Both the position numbers and the translations under genes were made by a program. This document shows positions 1 to 10,338 of a stretch of DNA of 64,000 bases, in pieces. A model generated the notes under the pieces. That model did no database searches and was not told the DNA's origin. It saw only the letters and a program-made list of their open reading frames with translations. Each line of letters begins with the position of its first letter. Position 1 is the stretch's first letter. This DNA is from Bacteroidales bacterium (GTDB taxonomy: Bacteria; Bacteroidota; Bacteroidia; Bacteroidales; P3), in NCBI GenBank assembly GCA_017524785.1, contig JAFXUY010000010.1, positions 1-64,000 on the forward strand. Direction: 5' to 3'.

Positions 1-107
1 CCGGCGAGAAGTAAAGGTGCGGAAAGAATGCTTGCTATCAGCAGCATACCAAGTGCTATTGCCAGCATAACCAGCAGTTGCATCAACGGGTGGGTAGACT
101 TTTTCAT
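1..107 (-). CDS. N-terminus of membrane protein, possibly CPBP family (partial)
   Basis: Only the first 35 codons are inside the window; the gene runs off the left edge. The start is ATG at 107-105. The peptide begins MKKSTHPLMQ and continues as a hydrophobic stretch rich in Leu, Ile, Met and Ala, as expected for a signal anchor or first membrane helix. This kind of start is common in Bacteroidales CPBP intramembrane proteases, but no catalytic motif is visible in this fragment, so the family is a guess. The start codon lies only 6 nt after the 3' end of the tRNA-Arg gene on the same strand, so the two are probably co-transcribed. Confidence 0.5.
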   Translation of the reverse strand, partial: MKKSTHPLMQLLVMLAIALGMLLIASILSAPLLLA

Positions 108-113
108 AGTAAG

Positions 114-187
114 TGACCCCGGCGGGATTCAAACCCACGACTTTCGGAACCGGAATCCGACGTTCTATTCAGCTGAACTACGGGGCC
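114..187 (-). tRNA. tRNA-Arg (anticodon CCG)
   Basis: On the minus strand the 74 nt fold as a complete cloverleaf. The acceptor stem pairs GGCCCCG with CGGGGTC (one G-U pair). The D stem pairs GTTC with GAAC. The anticodon stem pairs TCGGA with TCCGA around the loop TTCCGGT, giving anticodon CCG, which reads the Arg codon CGG. The T arm is GTGGG-TTTGAAT-CCCGC. The discriminator base is A and CCA is not encoded. Confidence 0.95.
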
Positions 188-255
188 AGACTTCTAAACA
201 AAGCATATTAGTAACAACGAAGTGACCCAATTATTGTATGTCGACGAAAAAAAAT

Positions 256-285
256 TTGCCGTATCAGTTTTTTTGTTTACTTTTG
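256..285 (+). promoter_or_regulatory. Bacteroidota-type promoter for the 310-1605 gene
   Basis: A TTG at 256-258 and TACTTTTG at 278-285 match the -33 TTG and -7 TAnnTTTG elements with an exact 19-nt spacer. The predicted start of transcription is about 290, roughly 20 nt before the first ATG. Confidence 0.75.
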
Positions 286-309
286 CAGACACATTAAAGA
301 GTCCACACT

Positions 310-1605
310 ATGGCAATGTATATATATAATATACTGAATGCAAAATATATGCGCGTAGCACTGACGGTGTGCCTCATGGCGTTGTGCCTGTCTGCCACCG
401 CCCAGTCGGGTCTATATGTGGCCAGCGAGAAGCCTGTGAAGAACATTCAGAAAGCCTTACACCATGCACCCGTATTCCACCTGCTGCTACACTATGGGCA
501 GGGCGAGAGCACATATACGGTGAGCGACCTTGACCTGCTGGACTCGGCCTACCGGCTGGCATTCGACGTGGAAAACCCGATGTACTACACAATGACCATC
601 GAAGGCTACGGCGGTAGCGACGAACACCTGACAAAAGAGCGTGTCGACGGTGTATACCGCTATTTCGCACAGCGTTGCGGAGCCAAGTTCCCCATACGCA
701 CAGCACGCAATCCCATACACTGCTCATGCAATGGCGACACTGTAGAGACGCTGCGCTTCGAAGTTCCGGTAAACATGGCAACCTACGATTGCACTGAACT
801 ACCCGATGCACGACGACTGCTCAACAAGAGCATAAGACTCGACGGCTGTGTGCTTGTAACTTTCCGCAACAACCCCGACGAATGTGTTGGGACGGCACGC
901 GGATGCTTTGTGCCCAAAGCAGACAGCATAGTGCGCGGTTACTACGCATCGATGGTGTTGAGCCGCGGATCGGTCTACGCCGTAGATAACACAAAGGACA
1001 CCTGTCCTGACAACCTTGAAATCACCATTGAAGACCACCTCGACTACCGCTCGGTGGTGGAACAATACAGCCTTATCCCCCACCCCAAACAGATGCTGGT
1101 GCAGGCTGGTTACGTGGTGATAAAAAGCAACTGGGCCCGCGGCATTGACAGTTGCCGACTTGCGCAGAAAGACTCCATATATATCCGCATTCCTGCCACC
1201 CCAGAGCAGGTTGCTGCCAAGCTTAAATTCTTCGCCAAGGTGAAGGGCAGCAAAGGTGTGGAATACAAGGCACTGCCTACACGACGGTCGCCAGGCAAGG
1301 GTGAGGTGATGCTACAGGCACCCATCAACGTCACGCAATTCGACACAATATATATTGGCAAGCGTATTCAGGACAACGAAATAGGGAAATACTTCTTCCC
1401 CGTTGACGGTCCCACCGAAGCTGCTGCTTTCGAAGTAGGTGGCAAATATTACATAGCCTATCGTCCCTCAAAGCGTGGCGGATACGAACTGAAAAAGCCC
1501 CTCAAAGAACTATTCCGCATAATTCCCGAGCAAGAGGAGGAGACACCCTCCGAGAGGGCAAAAGACCGCAAGAAAGATAATCCAGAAGAGACTATCGAGG
1601 ATTGA
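310..1605 (+). CDS. secreted protein of unknown function
   Basis: I do not recognise this 431-residue protein. It has a signal peptide: from Met14 the sequence runs MRVALTVCLMALCLSATAQ followed by a likely cleavage. The ATG at 349 (Met14) would therefore give a more usual signal peptide than the ATG at 310; both are possible. Around residues 93-122 the stretch IEGYGGSDEHLTKERVDGVY weakly resembles the OmpA-like peptidoglycan-binding pattern (GY..., then R..V..Y), but the rest does not support that assignment. The mature part has several cysteines and the C-terminal 30 residues are highly charged. A promoter lies immediately upstream, and panB follows 36 nt later on the same strand. Confidence 0.75.
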   Translation: MAMYIYNILNAKYMRVALTVCLMALCLSATAQSGLYVASEKPVKNIQKALHHAPVFHLLLHYGQGESTYTVSDLDLLDSAYRLAFDVENPMYYTMTIEGYGGSDEHLTKERVDGVYRYFAQRCGAKFPIRTARNPIHCSCNGDTVETLRFEVPVNMATYDCTELPDARRLLNKSIRLDGCVLVTFRNNPDECVGTARGCFVPKADSIVRGYYASMVLSRGSVYAVDNTKDTCPDNLEITIEDHLDYRSVVEQYSLIPHPKQMLVQAGYVVIKSNWARGIDSCRLAQKDSIYIRIPATPEQVAAKLKFFAKVKGSKGVEYKALPTRRSPGKGEVMLQAPINVTQFDTIYIGKRIQDNEIGKYFFPVDGPTEAAAFEVGGKYYIAYRPSKRGGYELKKPLKELFRIIPEQEEETPSERAKDRKKDNPEETIED

Positions 1606-1641
1606 ACCATTACCACATTAATGCATTTACACTTTTAAGAA

Positions 1642-2460
1642 ATGGCATATTTACAGACTGATGTGACCAAGGTCACCACACGTGTACTACAAAACATGAA
1701 AGTCAGCGGTGAGAAAATAGCCATGCTGACGGCCTACGACTATTCGATGGCCTCTCTGCTAGAGAGCACCAAGATTGACGTTGTGCTGGTGGGCGACTCG
1801 GCCGCCAACGTCATGGAAGGTCACAAGACCACACTGCCCATCACACTTGACGAGATGATTGTGTACGCCACCTCTGTGGTTCGCGCCATACACCGAGCCC
1901 TCGTGGTAGTAGACATGCCCTTCGGCACATACCAAGGCAATTCAAAGCAAGCCCTTGCCAGCGCTATACGCATCATGAAAGAGACGGGCGCCGATGCCAT
2001 CAAGATGGAAGGTGGTGAAGAGATACTCGAAAGCATACAGCGCATTCTATCGGCAGGCATTCCTGTGATGGGACACCTAGGTCTCACCCCACAGAGCATC
2101 AATAAATTCGGCACCTATGCCGTGCGAGCCACCGAACAGGAAGAGGCCGACCAAGTAAAGAAAGACGCACTTATTCTACAAGAGGCCGGCTGCTTTGCAA
2201 TAGTATTTGAGAAGATTCCTGCAAAGCTGGCTGGCGAAGTAACAGCCGAGCTTAAAATACCAACAATAGGTATCGGCGCAGGGTCACAGGTCGACGGACA
2301 GGTGCTGGTGCTACAGGATATGCTAGGCATCACACGCCAGTTCAAGCCGCGCTACCTACGCACATACGGCACCTTTGGCGAGGATATAGCCAACGCCATC
2401 AGGCACTACATCAACGACGTGAAGAGCTGCGATTTCCCGAACGAGAAAGAGCAGTACTAA
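1642..2460 (+). CDS. panB: 3-methyl-2-oxobutanoate hydroxymethyltransferase
   Basis: PanB transfers a hydroxymethyl group from 5,10-methylene-THF to 2-oxoisovalerate to make ketopantoate, the first committed step to pantothenate and CoA. The 272 residues match the family length. Family motifs are visible: [10 protein letters not shown] near residue 28, [10 protein letters not shown] near residue 50 (the metal-binding Asp region; Bacteroidales enzymes carry this variant rather than GDSLGM), [13 protein letters not shown] near residue 88, KMEGG near residue 120, GHLGLTPQS near residue 142 and [10 protein letters not shown] near residue 207. No other pan gene is adjacent. Transcription should end at the hairpin 2464-2500. 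Confidence 0.97.
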   Translation: MAYLQTDVTKVTTRVLQNMKVSGEKIAMLTAYDYSMASLLESTKIDVVLVGDSAANVMEGHKTTLPITLDEMIVYATSVVRAIHRALVVVDMPFGTYQGNSKQALASAIRIMKETGADAIKMEGGEEILESIQRILSAGIPVMGHLGLTPQSINKFGTYAVRATEQEEADQVKKDALILQEAGCFAIVFEKIPAKLAGEVTAELKIPTIGIGAGSQVDGQVLVLQDMLGITRQFKPRYLRTYGTFGEDIANAIRHYINDVKSCDFPNEKEQY

Positions 2461-2463
2461 TAC

Positions 2464-2500
2464 AAACAGAGAGCCCCTGCGATGCAGGGGCTCTCTGTTT
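2464..2500. terminator. bidirectional intrinsic terminator
   Basis: A perfect 17-bp stem (2464-2480 with 2484-2500) closes a 3-nt loop GAT; the core is AGAGAGCCCCTGC. The arms end in AAA/TTT, giving a short T run in both directions. It lies between the convergent panB and floA genes and can serve both. Confidence 0.9.
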
Positions 2501-2516
2501 ATGCATTTAAGTTGCA

Positions 2517-3506
2517 CTATTTCTCTTCCTGCTTGGAAGTGTTTGGCTTGGGGGCAGATGCTGGTGTAGCAATACTGGCACGCATGTCGGTATCGGCTTG
2601 GATGTTCTTCATGCGATAGTAGTCCATGATACCAAGATTACCGTTGCGGAAGGCTTCGGCCATTGCCAGAGGCACTTCGGCCTCGGCCTGGATAACTTTT
2701 GCACGGGCTTCCTGTGCTTTTGCCTTCATCTCCTGCTCCTGTGCAACAGCCATGGCGCGACGCTCCTCGGCTTTAGCCTGGGCGATGTTCTTGTCGGCAT
2801 TGGCTTGATCCATCTGTAGCTGGGCACCGATGTTCTTACCCACATCTATATCAGCAATATCAATGGAGAGAATCTCGAATGCTGTGCCACTGTCTAGACC
2901 TTTGGTGAGGACCAGTTTGGAAATGCTGTCGGGGTTCTCAAGCACCTGCTTGTGCGAAGTGGCCGAACCAATGGAGGTAACAATACCCTCGCCTACACGG
3001 GCAAGGATGGTCTCCTCGCCTGCGCCACCTACGAGCTGCTTAATATTCGTGCGCACAGTGACACGGGCTTTTGCGATGAGCTGGATGCCGTCTTTGGCAA
3101 CAGCAGCGACAGGAGGCGTGTCGATAACCTTGGGGTTGACGGAGGTCTGAACAGCCTTGAGAACATCGCGTCCAGCAAGGTCGATAGCTGTAGCGGTCTT
3201 GAAATCGAGATTCATATTGGCTTTGTCGGCGCTGATAAGGGCATTGACCACACTGCCGACATGACCGCCAGCAAGATAATGGGCTTCAAGGTCGTTCTGC
3301 TTAATTTTAAGGCCTGCTTTGGAAGCTGATATAAGGTTACCCACAATCACCGAAGGCGGCACCTTGCGGAATCGCATGAAAATAAGCTGGACGAGAGAGG
3401 TGTAGACACCACTGACAAGGGCCTGAAACCATATGCCTATCGGCACAAGGTAAAGGAATAGGATGAGCGCGACAGCGCAGATTACGATGATGATAACTGT
3501 TGTCAT
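2517..3506 (-). CDS. floA: flotillin-like protein FloA
   Basis: A 329-residue membrane scaffold protein of the FloA (UPF0365) family, which organises functional membrane microdomains. A hydrophobic N-terminus (about residues 4-25, then a second hydrophobic stretch to about 45) anchors it at the inner face of the membrane. The SPFH-like middle contains family blocks such as [16 protein letters not shown] and [20 protein letters not shown]. Residues about 230-290 are an Ala/Glu/Lys/Gln-rich coiled coil. It follows nfeD by 20 nt; floA-nfeD pairing is common for this family and supports the call. Confidence 0.95.
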   Translation of the reverse strand: MTTVIIIVICAVALILFLYLVPIGIWFQALVSGVYTSLVQLIFMRFRKVPPSVIVGNLISASKAGLKIKQNDLEAHYLAGGHVGSVVNALISADKANMNLDFKTATAIDLAGRDVLKAVQTSVNPKVIDTPPVAAVAKDGIQLIAKARVTVRTNIKQLVGGAGEETILARVGEGIVTSIGSATSHKQVLENPDSISKLVLTKGLDSGTAFEILSIDIADIDVGKNIGAQLQMDQANADKNIAQAKAEERRAMAVAQEQEMKAKAQEARAKVIQAEAEVPLAMAEAFRNGNLGIMDYYRMKNIQADTDMRASIATPASAPKPNTSKQEEK

Positions 3507-3526
3507 AATATAAATGTGTTAATGCG

Positions 3527-4006
3527 TTAATTTGCGAAACGGGCGTCGGTAATTTCCACGACATCGATACGGTAGCCCTCGATGGCGACAACCTCGATGG
3601 GGTGGTCTGGATCTATGAACTTGTTGACTGCATGGACTTCGACCGGCTGACCGTCGAAGAGCGCCTTTCCTGTGGGAGCCAGACGTGAGATGGTGGTACC
3701 GCGGGCACCAACTTTGACAACAGGTTCAAGTTGGTTGACACGGCTATCGCTTTCTTCGTTGAGGCTGAAGCGGCTCCATGTCTTACGCTTAAGAAACAGA
3801 ACCATAAGAAGCAAACACAGCGCAATGGCGCAGAGGAGGACTATCGTGCCCACACGTGTGCCGAAAAGCGCGTAAGTCTGCCAGACGCCGAAGCCAATAA
3901 GTATGACTCCAAATATGCCTGCAACACCACCCGGAAGAGCAACAATCTCGAGGGTAAGAAGGATAATGCCTAAAAGAAGGCAAATGATTAGCAATGTCGT
4001 GTTCAT
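3527..4006 (-). CDS. NfeD-like membrane protein
   Basis: The 159 residues begin with two or three membrane helices (about 4-24, 28-46 and 52-72), followed by a basic KRKTWSRF junction and a soluble C-terminal domain (about residues 90-155) of the NfeD OB-fold type, with the pattern GARGTTISRLAPTGKALFDG. NfeD proteins work with flotillin-like proteins, and floA lies 20 nt downstream. It is the short NfeD form without the ClpP-like protease domain. clpS ends 8 nt upstream. Confidence 0.9.
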   Translation of the reverse strand: MNTTLLIICLLLGIILLTLEIVALPGGVAGIFGVILIGFGVWQTYALFGTRVGTIVLLCAIALCLLLMVLFLKRKTWSRFSLNEESDSRVNQLEPVVKVGARGTTISRLAPTGKALFDGQPVEVHAVNKFIDPDHPIEVVAIEGYRIDVVEITDARFAN

Positions 4007-4014
4007 CTATTGTA

Positions 4015-4302
4015 TTATTCTTGGATTTCGCTTGTCAGTTGTTTGTCAAGGAGCGCATGATGCATTGGTAGTAGTTCGGAGTAGGAACCGTGTTTGACTG
4101 CACATTTTCCGTGACAATGGACGAGAATGGCGCACTGTTCGGCCTGTTCTTCTGTGTGTCGACAGATGTCCACAAGCGCCTTTATGACATAGTCGAAGGT
4201 GTGTACATCGTCGTTCCAGAGGACCAAAGAACAGCCACTGTCTTCAAGAGTGTCAACCTCTTCGCTAGTATCGGGGTCTACGTATGGCTTTTTTTCGTCC
4301 AT
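4015..4302 (-). CDS. clpS: ATP-dependent Clp protease adaptor ClpS
   Basis: The 95-residue protein has the ClpS core: LWNDDVHTFDYVI (the conserved NDD segment of the N-degron pocket), then a helix with the pattern A..CAILVHCHGKCAVKHG. ClpS delivers substrates with destabilising N-terminal residues to ClpAP/ClpCP. The acidic N-terminal extension (residues 1-25) is the flexible arm expected for the family. clpA/clpC is not in the window. It sits between ispF and nfeD in a closely spaced minus-strand run. Confidence 0.93.
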   Translation of the reverse strand: MDEKKPYVDPDTSEEVDTLEDSGCSLVLWNDDVHTFDYVIKALVDICRHTEEQAEQCAILVHCHGKCAVKHGSYSELLPMHHALLDKQLTSEIQE

Positions 4303-4321
4303 TGTAATTGTAGTGTTTTAG

Positions 4322-4789
4322 TTAATTCAGCAATGCGACAGCTTGCGCCGAGATACCCTCTTGTCGGCCTTCGAAGCCAAGGTGCTCTGTGGTTGTTGCT
4401 TTTATGGATACCTGCGAAAGATCGACGGTCAGTGTGTCGGCAATTTTTTGACGCATTTGCTGAATATATGGTGCCAGCTTGGGGCACTGAGCCACCACTG
4501 TGGCGTCAATGTTGCCAATAGTATAGCCATGCTCACGGAGCAGTTTGGCTACATGAGCCAACAGCTTAAGGCTACTTATACCCTTGTACTGCGGGTCTGT
4601 GTCGGGGAAATGTTTGCCTATGTCGCCAAGGGCAGCAGCACCCAAGAGTGCATCACATATAGCATGTAGTAGCACGTCGGCATCACTGTGGCCAATTAGA
4701 CCATGTGTGTGGGGGATAGAAACACCGCCAATCCATAGCGGCAGCCCCTCACCCAACTGATGCACATCGTACCCCGTACCAATCCTCAT
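4322..4789 (-). CDS. ispF: 2-C-methyl-D-erythritol 2,4-cyclodiphosphate synthase
   Basis: IspF closes CDP-ME-2-phosphate to the cyclic diphosphate in the non-mevalonate isoprenoid pathway. The 155 residues include the metal ligands in their usual places (Asp8 and His10 in GYDVHQL, His42 in [20 protein letters not shown]), and also [17 protein letters not shown] and the C-terminal [13 protein letters not shown]. It starts 11 nt after the porV stop codon, so it is probably expressed with the T9SS genes although the functions are unrelated. Confidence 0.97.
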   Translation of the reverse strand: MRIGTGYDVHQLGEGLPLWIGGVSIPHTHGLIGHSDADVLLHAICDALLGAAALGDIGKHFPDTDPQYKGISSLKLLAHVAKLLREHGYTIGNIDATVVAQCPKLAPYIQQMRQKIADTLTVDLSQVSIKATTTEHLGFEGRQEGISAQAVALLN

Positions 4790-4800
4790 AACCTATACAA

Positions 4801-5982
4801 TCATTTGGTAGGCATCATTTCCATAGAAAGGCCAAGACGAATGGTGTTGGCCAGAGGGCTGGTAGAGATGCGGGTTGTTGGTATAAGATATGCAAGGTCA
4901 AAAGCGAAGACGCTATAGCGGAGACCAGCACCGATAGTGACATACTGGCGGCCACCTTTATTTTCGTGTTCCCAGAAATAACCGATGCGAGCGGCGAATG
5001 TCTCGGCATACCAGTATTCTGCACCTACCGAGAGTTGTATCTCCTGAAACTCCTCCTGCATGCCGCCCGGGGCATCCATGAAACTCTGGAGAGCGCCCTG
5101 CACAACGCCAATGTTATTGTATTCGGTGAGATTGTTGGCATAACGGGTGGGATAGTCGACGCCATCGCGAGTATAAGGACGTGTGGGCACAAGGAGTTTG
5201 TTGGCATCAAGGAGCAAACTGATTTTATTGTATTGGTCTATCTTGTTAGTGTAGCGTCCACCAATGCGGAGGTTGGCAGGCAGGAACTCCTTGTCGTTAT
5301 CGTCGTCAGAGTAACTGAGTTTTGCACCAAGGTTTGAAATGAAGGCGCCAAGGGCTAGTGCCTGTGTAGCGTCTATGTCACCCTGATAATAGACACCTAT
5401 ATCGGCTGCCAGCGAGTTGGCTGCGTGAGTGGTGGAGTGACCAGCGCCGTCCTCAACGGTGGCACCATTAGTAAGGTCACTGCGGATATAGCGGCCCGAG
5501 GCACCAAGACTAAGGTTATCGTTGAGCTTAAGAGCATAAGTCATGTCGAACAAGAACTCGTTGGGATGAATAACCTGAAGGACATCGCCTTCATTATTGG
5601 TGTTGTCAATGTCGCCGAGGGTGAAGTATGTCAGACCTGCTGCAACCGTGGAGCGACTGTTGATACGATAATATCCGCTGAGGTAGAAGAGATTCATATC
5701 TCCGACATGAAGGTTGCGTAACCATGGGGTGTATGTAAGGCCGATACCCATGTTACCCTCTACGAAGGCAAACTTTGCGTTGTTCCAGTGGGCTGAATAA
5801 AGGTCGGGAGTGGAGGCTACACCGATATCGCCCATTCCGCTGGAAACGGCATCGGGGGCAATAAGGAGGATAGGCATACCTGTGGAGATATAGTTCTTGT
5901 ATTGACCAGTCTCCGAATAGGACTGACAATAGGCGGCGAAAGCCACCATGGTGAACACTGTCAGCAGAATGAGTCTTTTCAT
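4801..5982 (-). CDS. porV: type IX secretion outer-membrane protein PorV
   Basis: PorV (LptO) is a FadL-like outer-membrane barrel that shuttles T9SS cargo from the translocon to the PorU sortase complex. The 393-residue protein has a signal peptide (MKRLILLTVFTMVAFAAYCQ) and the PorV opening block with SYSETGQYKNYISTGMPILL, then PDAVSSGMGDIGVASTPD and AHWNNAKFAF. The remainder is alternating barrel strands ending LGLSMEMMPTK. porU lies directly upstream (59-nt gap), the expected partner. The gap contains a weak TATTTTCA box on the minus strand that could give a minor internal promoter. Confidence 0.95.
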   Translation of the reverse strand: MKRLILLTVFTMVAFAAYCQSYSETGQYKNYISTGMPILLIAPDAVSSGMGDIGVASTPDLYSAHWNNAKFAFVEGNMGIGLTYTPWLRNLHVGDMNLFYLSGYYRINSRSTVAAGLTYFTLGDIDNTNNEGDVLQVIHPNEFLFDMTYALKLNDNLSLGASGRYIRSDLTNGATVEDGAGHSTTHAANSLAADIGVYYQGDIDATQALALGAFISNLGAKLSYSDDDNDKEFLPANLRIGGRYTNKIDQYNKISLLLDANKLLVPTRPYTRDGVDYPTRYANNLTEYNNIGVVQGALQSFMDAPGGMQEEFQEIQLSVGAEYWYAETFAARIGYFWEHENKGGRQYVTIGAGLRYSVFAFDLAYLIPTTRISTSPLANTIRLGLSMEMMPTK

Positions 5983-6041
5983 CTATTTTACTGTTTGATT
6001 ACTTAATTTGAAAATAACGAAGGTTGTAATGTTTTATTGTG

Positions 6042-9000
6042 TCAGCGGACAATAAGTTTTGTTGTCGACTGTCTGGTGACACCTGAATCGAGCGTGACAA
6101 TGAGTCGGGCCATGTAGAATCCTGGAGCCACTGAAGAAAGGTTCCATCGCACTGGCCCCAACACCTGACTTGTACCTATGGCCACTGGAATGAAACTCTG
6201 CACAAGGACACCCTGAGATGAGTAAATCTGCAGAAGTGCCGACTTTACAGCTTCCGGCTCGCTGGCTTCGCAATGGAAAACGGCATATTCGGTGGCCGGG
6301 TTTGGAAAAACAGAAAGTGAAGAGATGCCAGGGTCATCGGAAGGCCTGACGCAGAAGTCAACTGTGGCCGTGGACGAGTAGCCCCAAATATTCCATGCCT
6401 TTACTGTGAGGGTATGAAGACCGGGAGTAAGGTTGCTGAAGGTGTATCGCAACTCTCCGCCACGTGGGTTGACGTGATCTGGCTGGTAAAAATCGTTGAG
6501 GACCACCAACGTTCCTGGTATACCGTCAAGGGTGGCAGTAATGTCGTGTCCAAGGCCAGAACCAAAGGCATTGATGCCCACAGAGTCGGCGAGCATGGCA
6601 ATAAGTGTCGGGGTGTCACTTGCGAGACCACCATTGCGGAAGTTGGTGTCACCGATGAATAGCCGTATATCGGGTCTCAGTTCCGAAATGACGACGTCCT
6701 CGTTGAGGCCGCCGAAAAGTATGTTGCCGTATGATCCTGTAGCATCATCTGTGCCACTGACGGCATAATGACTCAATTTACCGTAGTCGTACTGGTATTG
6801 CACGTCGCGCGGGACAGTAAAAGTATAGGTGAAGCGACCACCCGACACAACCTCACTGCCTTTGTACAACACACTCTTCTGTTGAAAGAATCTAACCTCC
6901 GAACCGGGATTGTCGTTGGCAAGTGTAGATGCCTCTGTCTCGCGGTCGAAGACAATTGGGAAGACTGTGCCGTCGAAGTCGGGAATGAGGTTATCATCCG
7001 CATCGCGCACCTCTCCACTGACAGTGACCTGGGAGAGCACCTTTGCAGTGTCGGCCACACCTTCACGCACCTCATGGTTGTCGATATGCGTAACCACCAC
7101 CCTATTCTGCGGAACGCTTAAACGTAGAGCCGGGTCACCGGAAAGACCTATGCACAATGGCACAGCGGTGCGGTTACGAGCCATTCGCAGGGCGTCCCCA
7201 ATGGTGTTCGAATGGTCTAGGGCGTAGAGAACCAAATCCGTGTTGAAGCGCTCGTTGTGACTTATCGGGCGTGCCGCACTGATAATTCCTATAGCAGCTC
7301 CGTCAGCCAACAGGCTCATCTCGGCGCCAGACAGGTCATCGGGAATGTCGTGCCATCCATACGAGCATGTGCTGGTGACCATTAGCGGCAGGCGGTCCAC
7401 ATTCGTGTATGCCGAAAGATCCGATGGCTCAATGTATCGCTCCGTGCCGATATATTTCTGCGAACCGTGACCGACATAGTTGAGCAGCAGGCAACCGTAG
7501 TTCATCCGTTGGCGCAACGCATTGTTCAGGTCCGGATAGTACGAACCGATTGCCCCGCTCTGCTGGCGGTAGGCATCCGCATATAGGCGGTCGATATTGA
7601 TGGCCGGGAAAAGGGCTTTTATTCGATTCGCTGTAACCTCGGAAGAATGCACAAAAGAAGTGTCGCCGCTGCGCGATGGGTCCGCATCGTCGGCCAACAG
7701 AGCCACATAGTTGCGCCAGTCGCCACCGTCGCCGTTGGCAAGGTCGCGCCGCGTCAGATAACCCTCTATCTTATCCACCATGTGAACTGCCTCGCCGACA
7801 TTCTTTGCCGGCAAACGCCCCACACCTACATCCAGGCTCTGCGACGGCGAGCCATACTCATGCTCTTCAAGATAGCCCAGCATATCGTCGCTGCAGTACG
7901 AACCGCCCTCCGGGTCGAACGAGGCTGTCGTCTCGAACGTGATCACCGTCGGCAACCGCAGGCCCATCAAGTCGCGGTTGTCATACGTAGCCTTGCCGAA
8001 CAGCAGTAGCCATCGCGGCGGGGCCTCCGGATGCGTCTGGCGCAGGTGGCGCAAGAACGAGCGTATTGCCATCGGGTCCTGCTTGCCCGACGAGAACTCG
8101 TTGTACACTTCTCGGTCGCTCACCACAACCGTCGTCACTCCGTCTACAACCTCGTGTAGCGAGGCCAGCCGTTGTGCCTGCTGGCGGAACATCTCGTTGC
8201 AGACTATCACATAGTCCGCCTGCCCGCTGCCATGGAGGTCCTGGTTGGCAAGCGGTTTCACATCGGCAGGTGCCGGACAGGCCGCCACGTCGAAAAGAAC
8301 ATACTGGCGCGGGCCGCCCAGCGTGTCCGTCCATCGCCCCCCGTCTACAGTCATCTCTCGCTCGGCTCCCGCAGTGGTCACCTCCCACACCCTTGGTGCT
8401 CCACCACCTACAACATATTCAAGCCCACGCCCATCCGAATAGCGCGCCACAACCTGGCCGCCCGTGAAGCGCAGCGGCACCCTGCCGCTCATCTCCACAT
8501 AGTCCAGATACCCCTCTGCCGTGCTCTCGCCAGCCCTGAACGTGATGGCGAACGTAACGCTCTGCCGCTGTCCGCTCAAAGCCTCCAGCCACTCGTCGTA
8601 CATCAGGTTGCCCGACATTCGGTGCTCCGTCGAAAAACCCGTCGTACTGATTTCGAAAACGCCAGGCAACGAACCCTTATACGCCAACGCATAGCGCAAG
8701 CGCACATCTGTGGCCTGCGCGGGCAGGCTCAACGTAACACTGCGCGACGGAACGGCAGTCGAAAACCTTTCCCCAACCCATATCTGACCCGTATGGAAAA
8801 TATTGTACAGGTCGTTGTTCACAGCCGTAACCGCCGTATACCAGTCAAGCACCGTATCGGCAGATGCTACACCCACCAATGGTACACGCCTGGGCGATCG
8901 CGCCGAAGTTGTAAGGTAATAGTAGTTCGCGCTGGCATACGAATGCCGGCGCAACTCCCACCGGGCATCACCCTCGTCATAGCGCCACACATCGGCACCC

Positions 9001-9350
9001 TCACCGAAGAAAAGAATATAATCGCCACCATTGAACAAGCCGTCTGCGGCCACATCAACCACATCTATGGCAATTGGCCGTAGGTCCGAAGTCGTCGTCA
9101 GACTGTTGCTCGTGGACAACTGCCCCCCGCCGCCGCCGTACATGCCTATCGATGCTATCGGAACACCAGACAATGCCGGTATCTCCGAAATGCCGACACG
9201 GTAGATTCCCGCACTCTCCACTTTCAGCTGCCACCATTGACCGTCCGAAAGCACCGACGACTGCGAAAACACAGCCCCGCTACACATCAATGCAGCCAAC
9301 GCCACAATGGTCTTTAAGATTTTCCTAATTTTCACCCACATATAACGCAC
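6042..9350 (-). CDS. porU: type IX secretion system sortase PorU
   Basis: PorU is the gingipain-family (peptidase C25) enzyme that removes the C-terminal signal of T9SS cargo and attaches anionic lipopolysaccharide at the cell surface. The 1102 residues have an N-terminal signal peptide, beta-rich N-terminal region and a caspase-like catalytic domain. The likely dyad is His628 (in LLNYVGHGSQKYIG) and Cys662 (in LMVTSTCSYGWHD); the spacing and motifs fit PorU. The last ~80 residues look like a T9SS C-terminal domain themselves (SVFPNPATEY, then APGFYMARLIV), as in known PorU proteins. It lies between moxR (20 nt upstream) and porV. Confidence 0.95.
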   Translation of the reverse strand: MRYMWVKIRKILKTIVALAALMCSGAVFSQSSVLSDGQWWQLKVESAGIYRVGISEIPALSGVPIASIGMYGGGGGQLSTSNSLTTTSDLRPIAIDVVDVAADGLFNGGDYILFFGEGADVWRYDEGDARWELRRHSYASANYYYLTTSARSPRRVPLVGVASADTVLDWYTAVTAVNNDLYNIFHTGQIWVGERFSTAVPSRSVTLSLPAQATDVRLRYALAYKGSLPGVFEISTTGFSTEHRMSGNLMYDEWLEALSGQRQSVTFAITFRAGESTAEGYLDYVEMSGRVPLRFTGGQVVARYSDGRGLEYVVGGGAPRVWEVTTAGAEREMTVDGGRWTDTLGGPRQYVLFDVAACPAPADVKPLANQDLHGSGQADYVIVCNEMFRQQAQRLASLHEVVDGVTTVVVSDREVYNEFSSGKQDPMAIRSFLRHLRQTHPEAPPRWLLLFGKATYDNRDLMGLRLPTVITFETTASFDPEGGSYCSDDMLGYLEEHEYGSPSQSLDVGVGRLPAKNVGEAVHMVDKIEGYLTRRDLANGDGGDWRNYVALLADDADPSRSGDTSFVHSSEVTANRIKALFPAINIDRLYADAYRQQSGAIGSYYPDLNNALRQRMNYGCLLLNYVGHGSQKYIGTERYIEPSDLSAYTNVDRLPLMVTSTCSYGWHDIPDDLSGAEMSLLADGAAIGIISAARPISHNERFNTDLVLYALDHSNTIGDALRMARNRTAVPLCIGLSGDPALRLSVPQNRVVVTHIDNHEVREGVADTAKVLSQVTVSGEVRDADDNLIPDFDGTVFPIVFDRETEASTLANDNPGSEVRFFQQKSVLYKGSEVVSGGRFTYTFTVPRDVQYQYDYGKLSHYAVSGTDDATGSYGNILFGGLNEDVVISELRPDIRLFIGDTNFRNGGLASDTPTLIAMLADSVGINAFGSGLGHDITATLDGIPGTLVVLNDFYQPDHVNPRGGELRYTFSNLTPGLHTLTVKAWNIWGYSSTATVDFCVRPSDDPGISSLSVFPNPATEYAVFHCEASEPEAVKSALLQIYSSQGVLVQSFIPVAIGTSQVLGPVRWNLSSVAPGFYMARLIVTLDSGVTRQSTTKLIVR

Positions 9351-9369
9351 AACACAACATTATATTATG

Positions 9370-10334
<965 letters not shown>

Positions 10335-10338
<4 letters not shown>

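Noticed and set aside
28..225. 65-codon open frame covering the tRNA region on the plus strand
   Set aside because: It is antisense to the tRNA-Arg gene and the start of the membrane-protein gene; its sequence is simply the complement of these.
2464..2500. Treating this hairpin as one of the modular palindromes
   Set aside because: Its arms have no internal repeat period; it is an ordinary bidirectional terminator.
8172..9083. 303-codon plus-strand open frame
   Set aside because: It lies entirely antisense to porU, is rich in His and Arg as antisense frames of GC-rich genes are, and has no recognisable domain.
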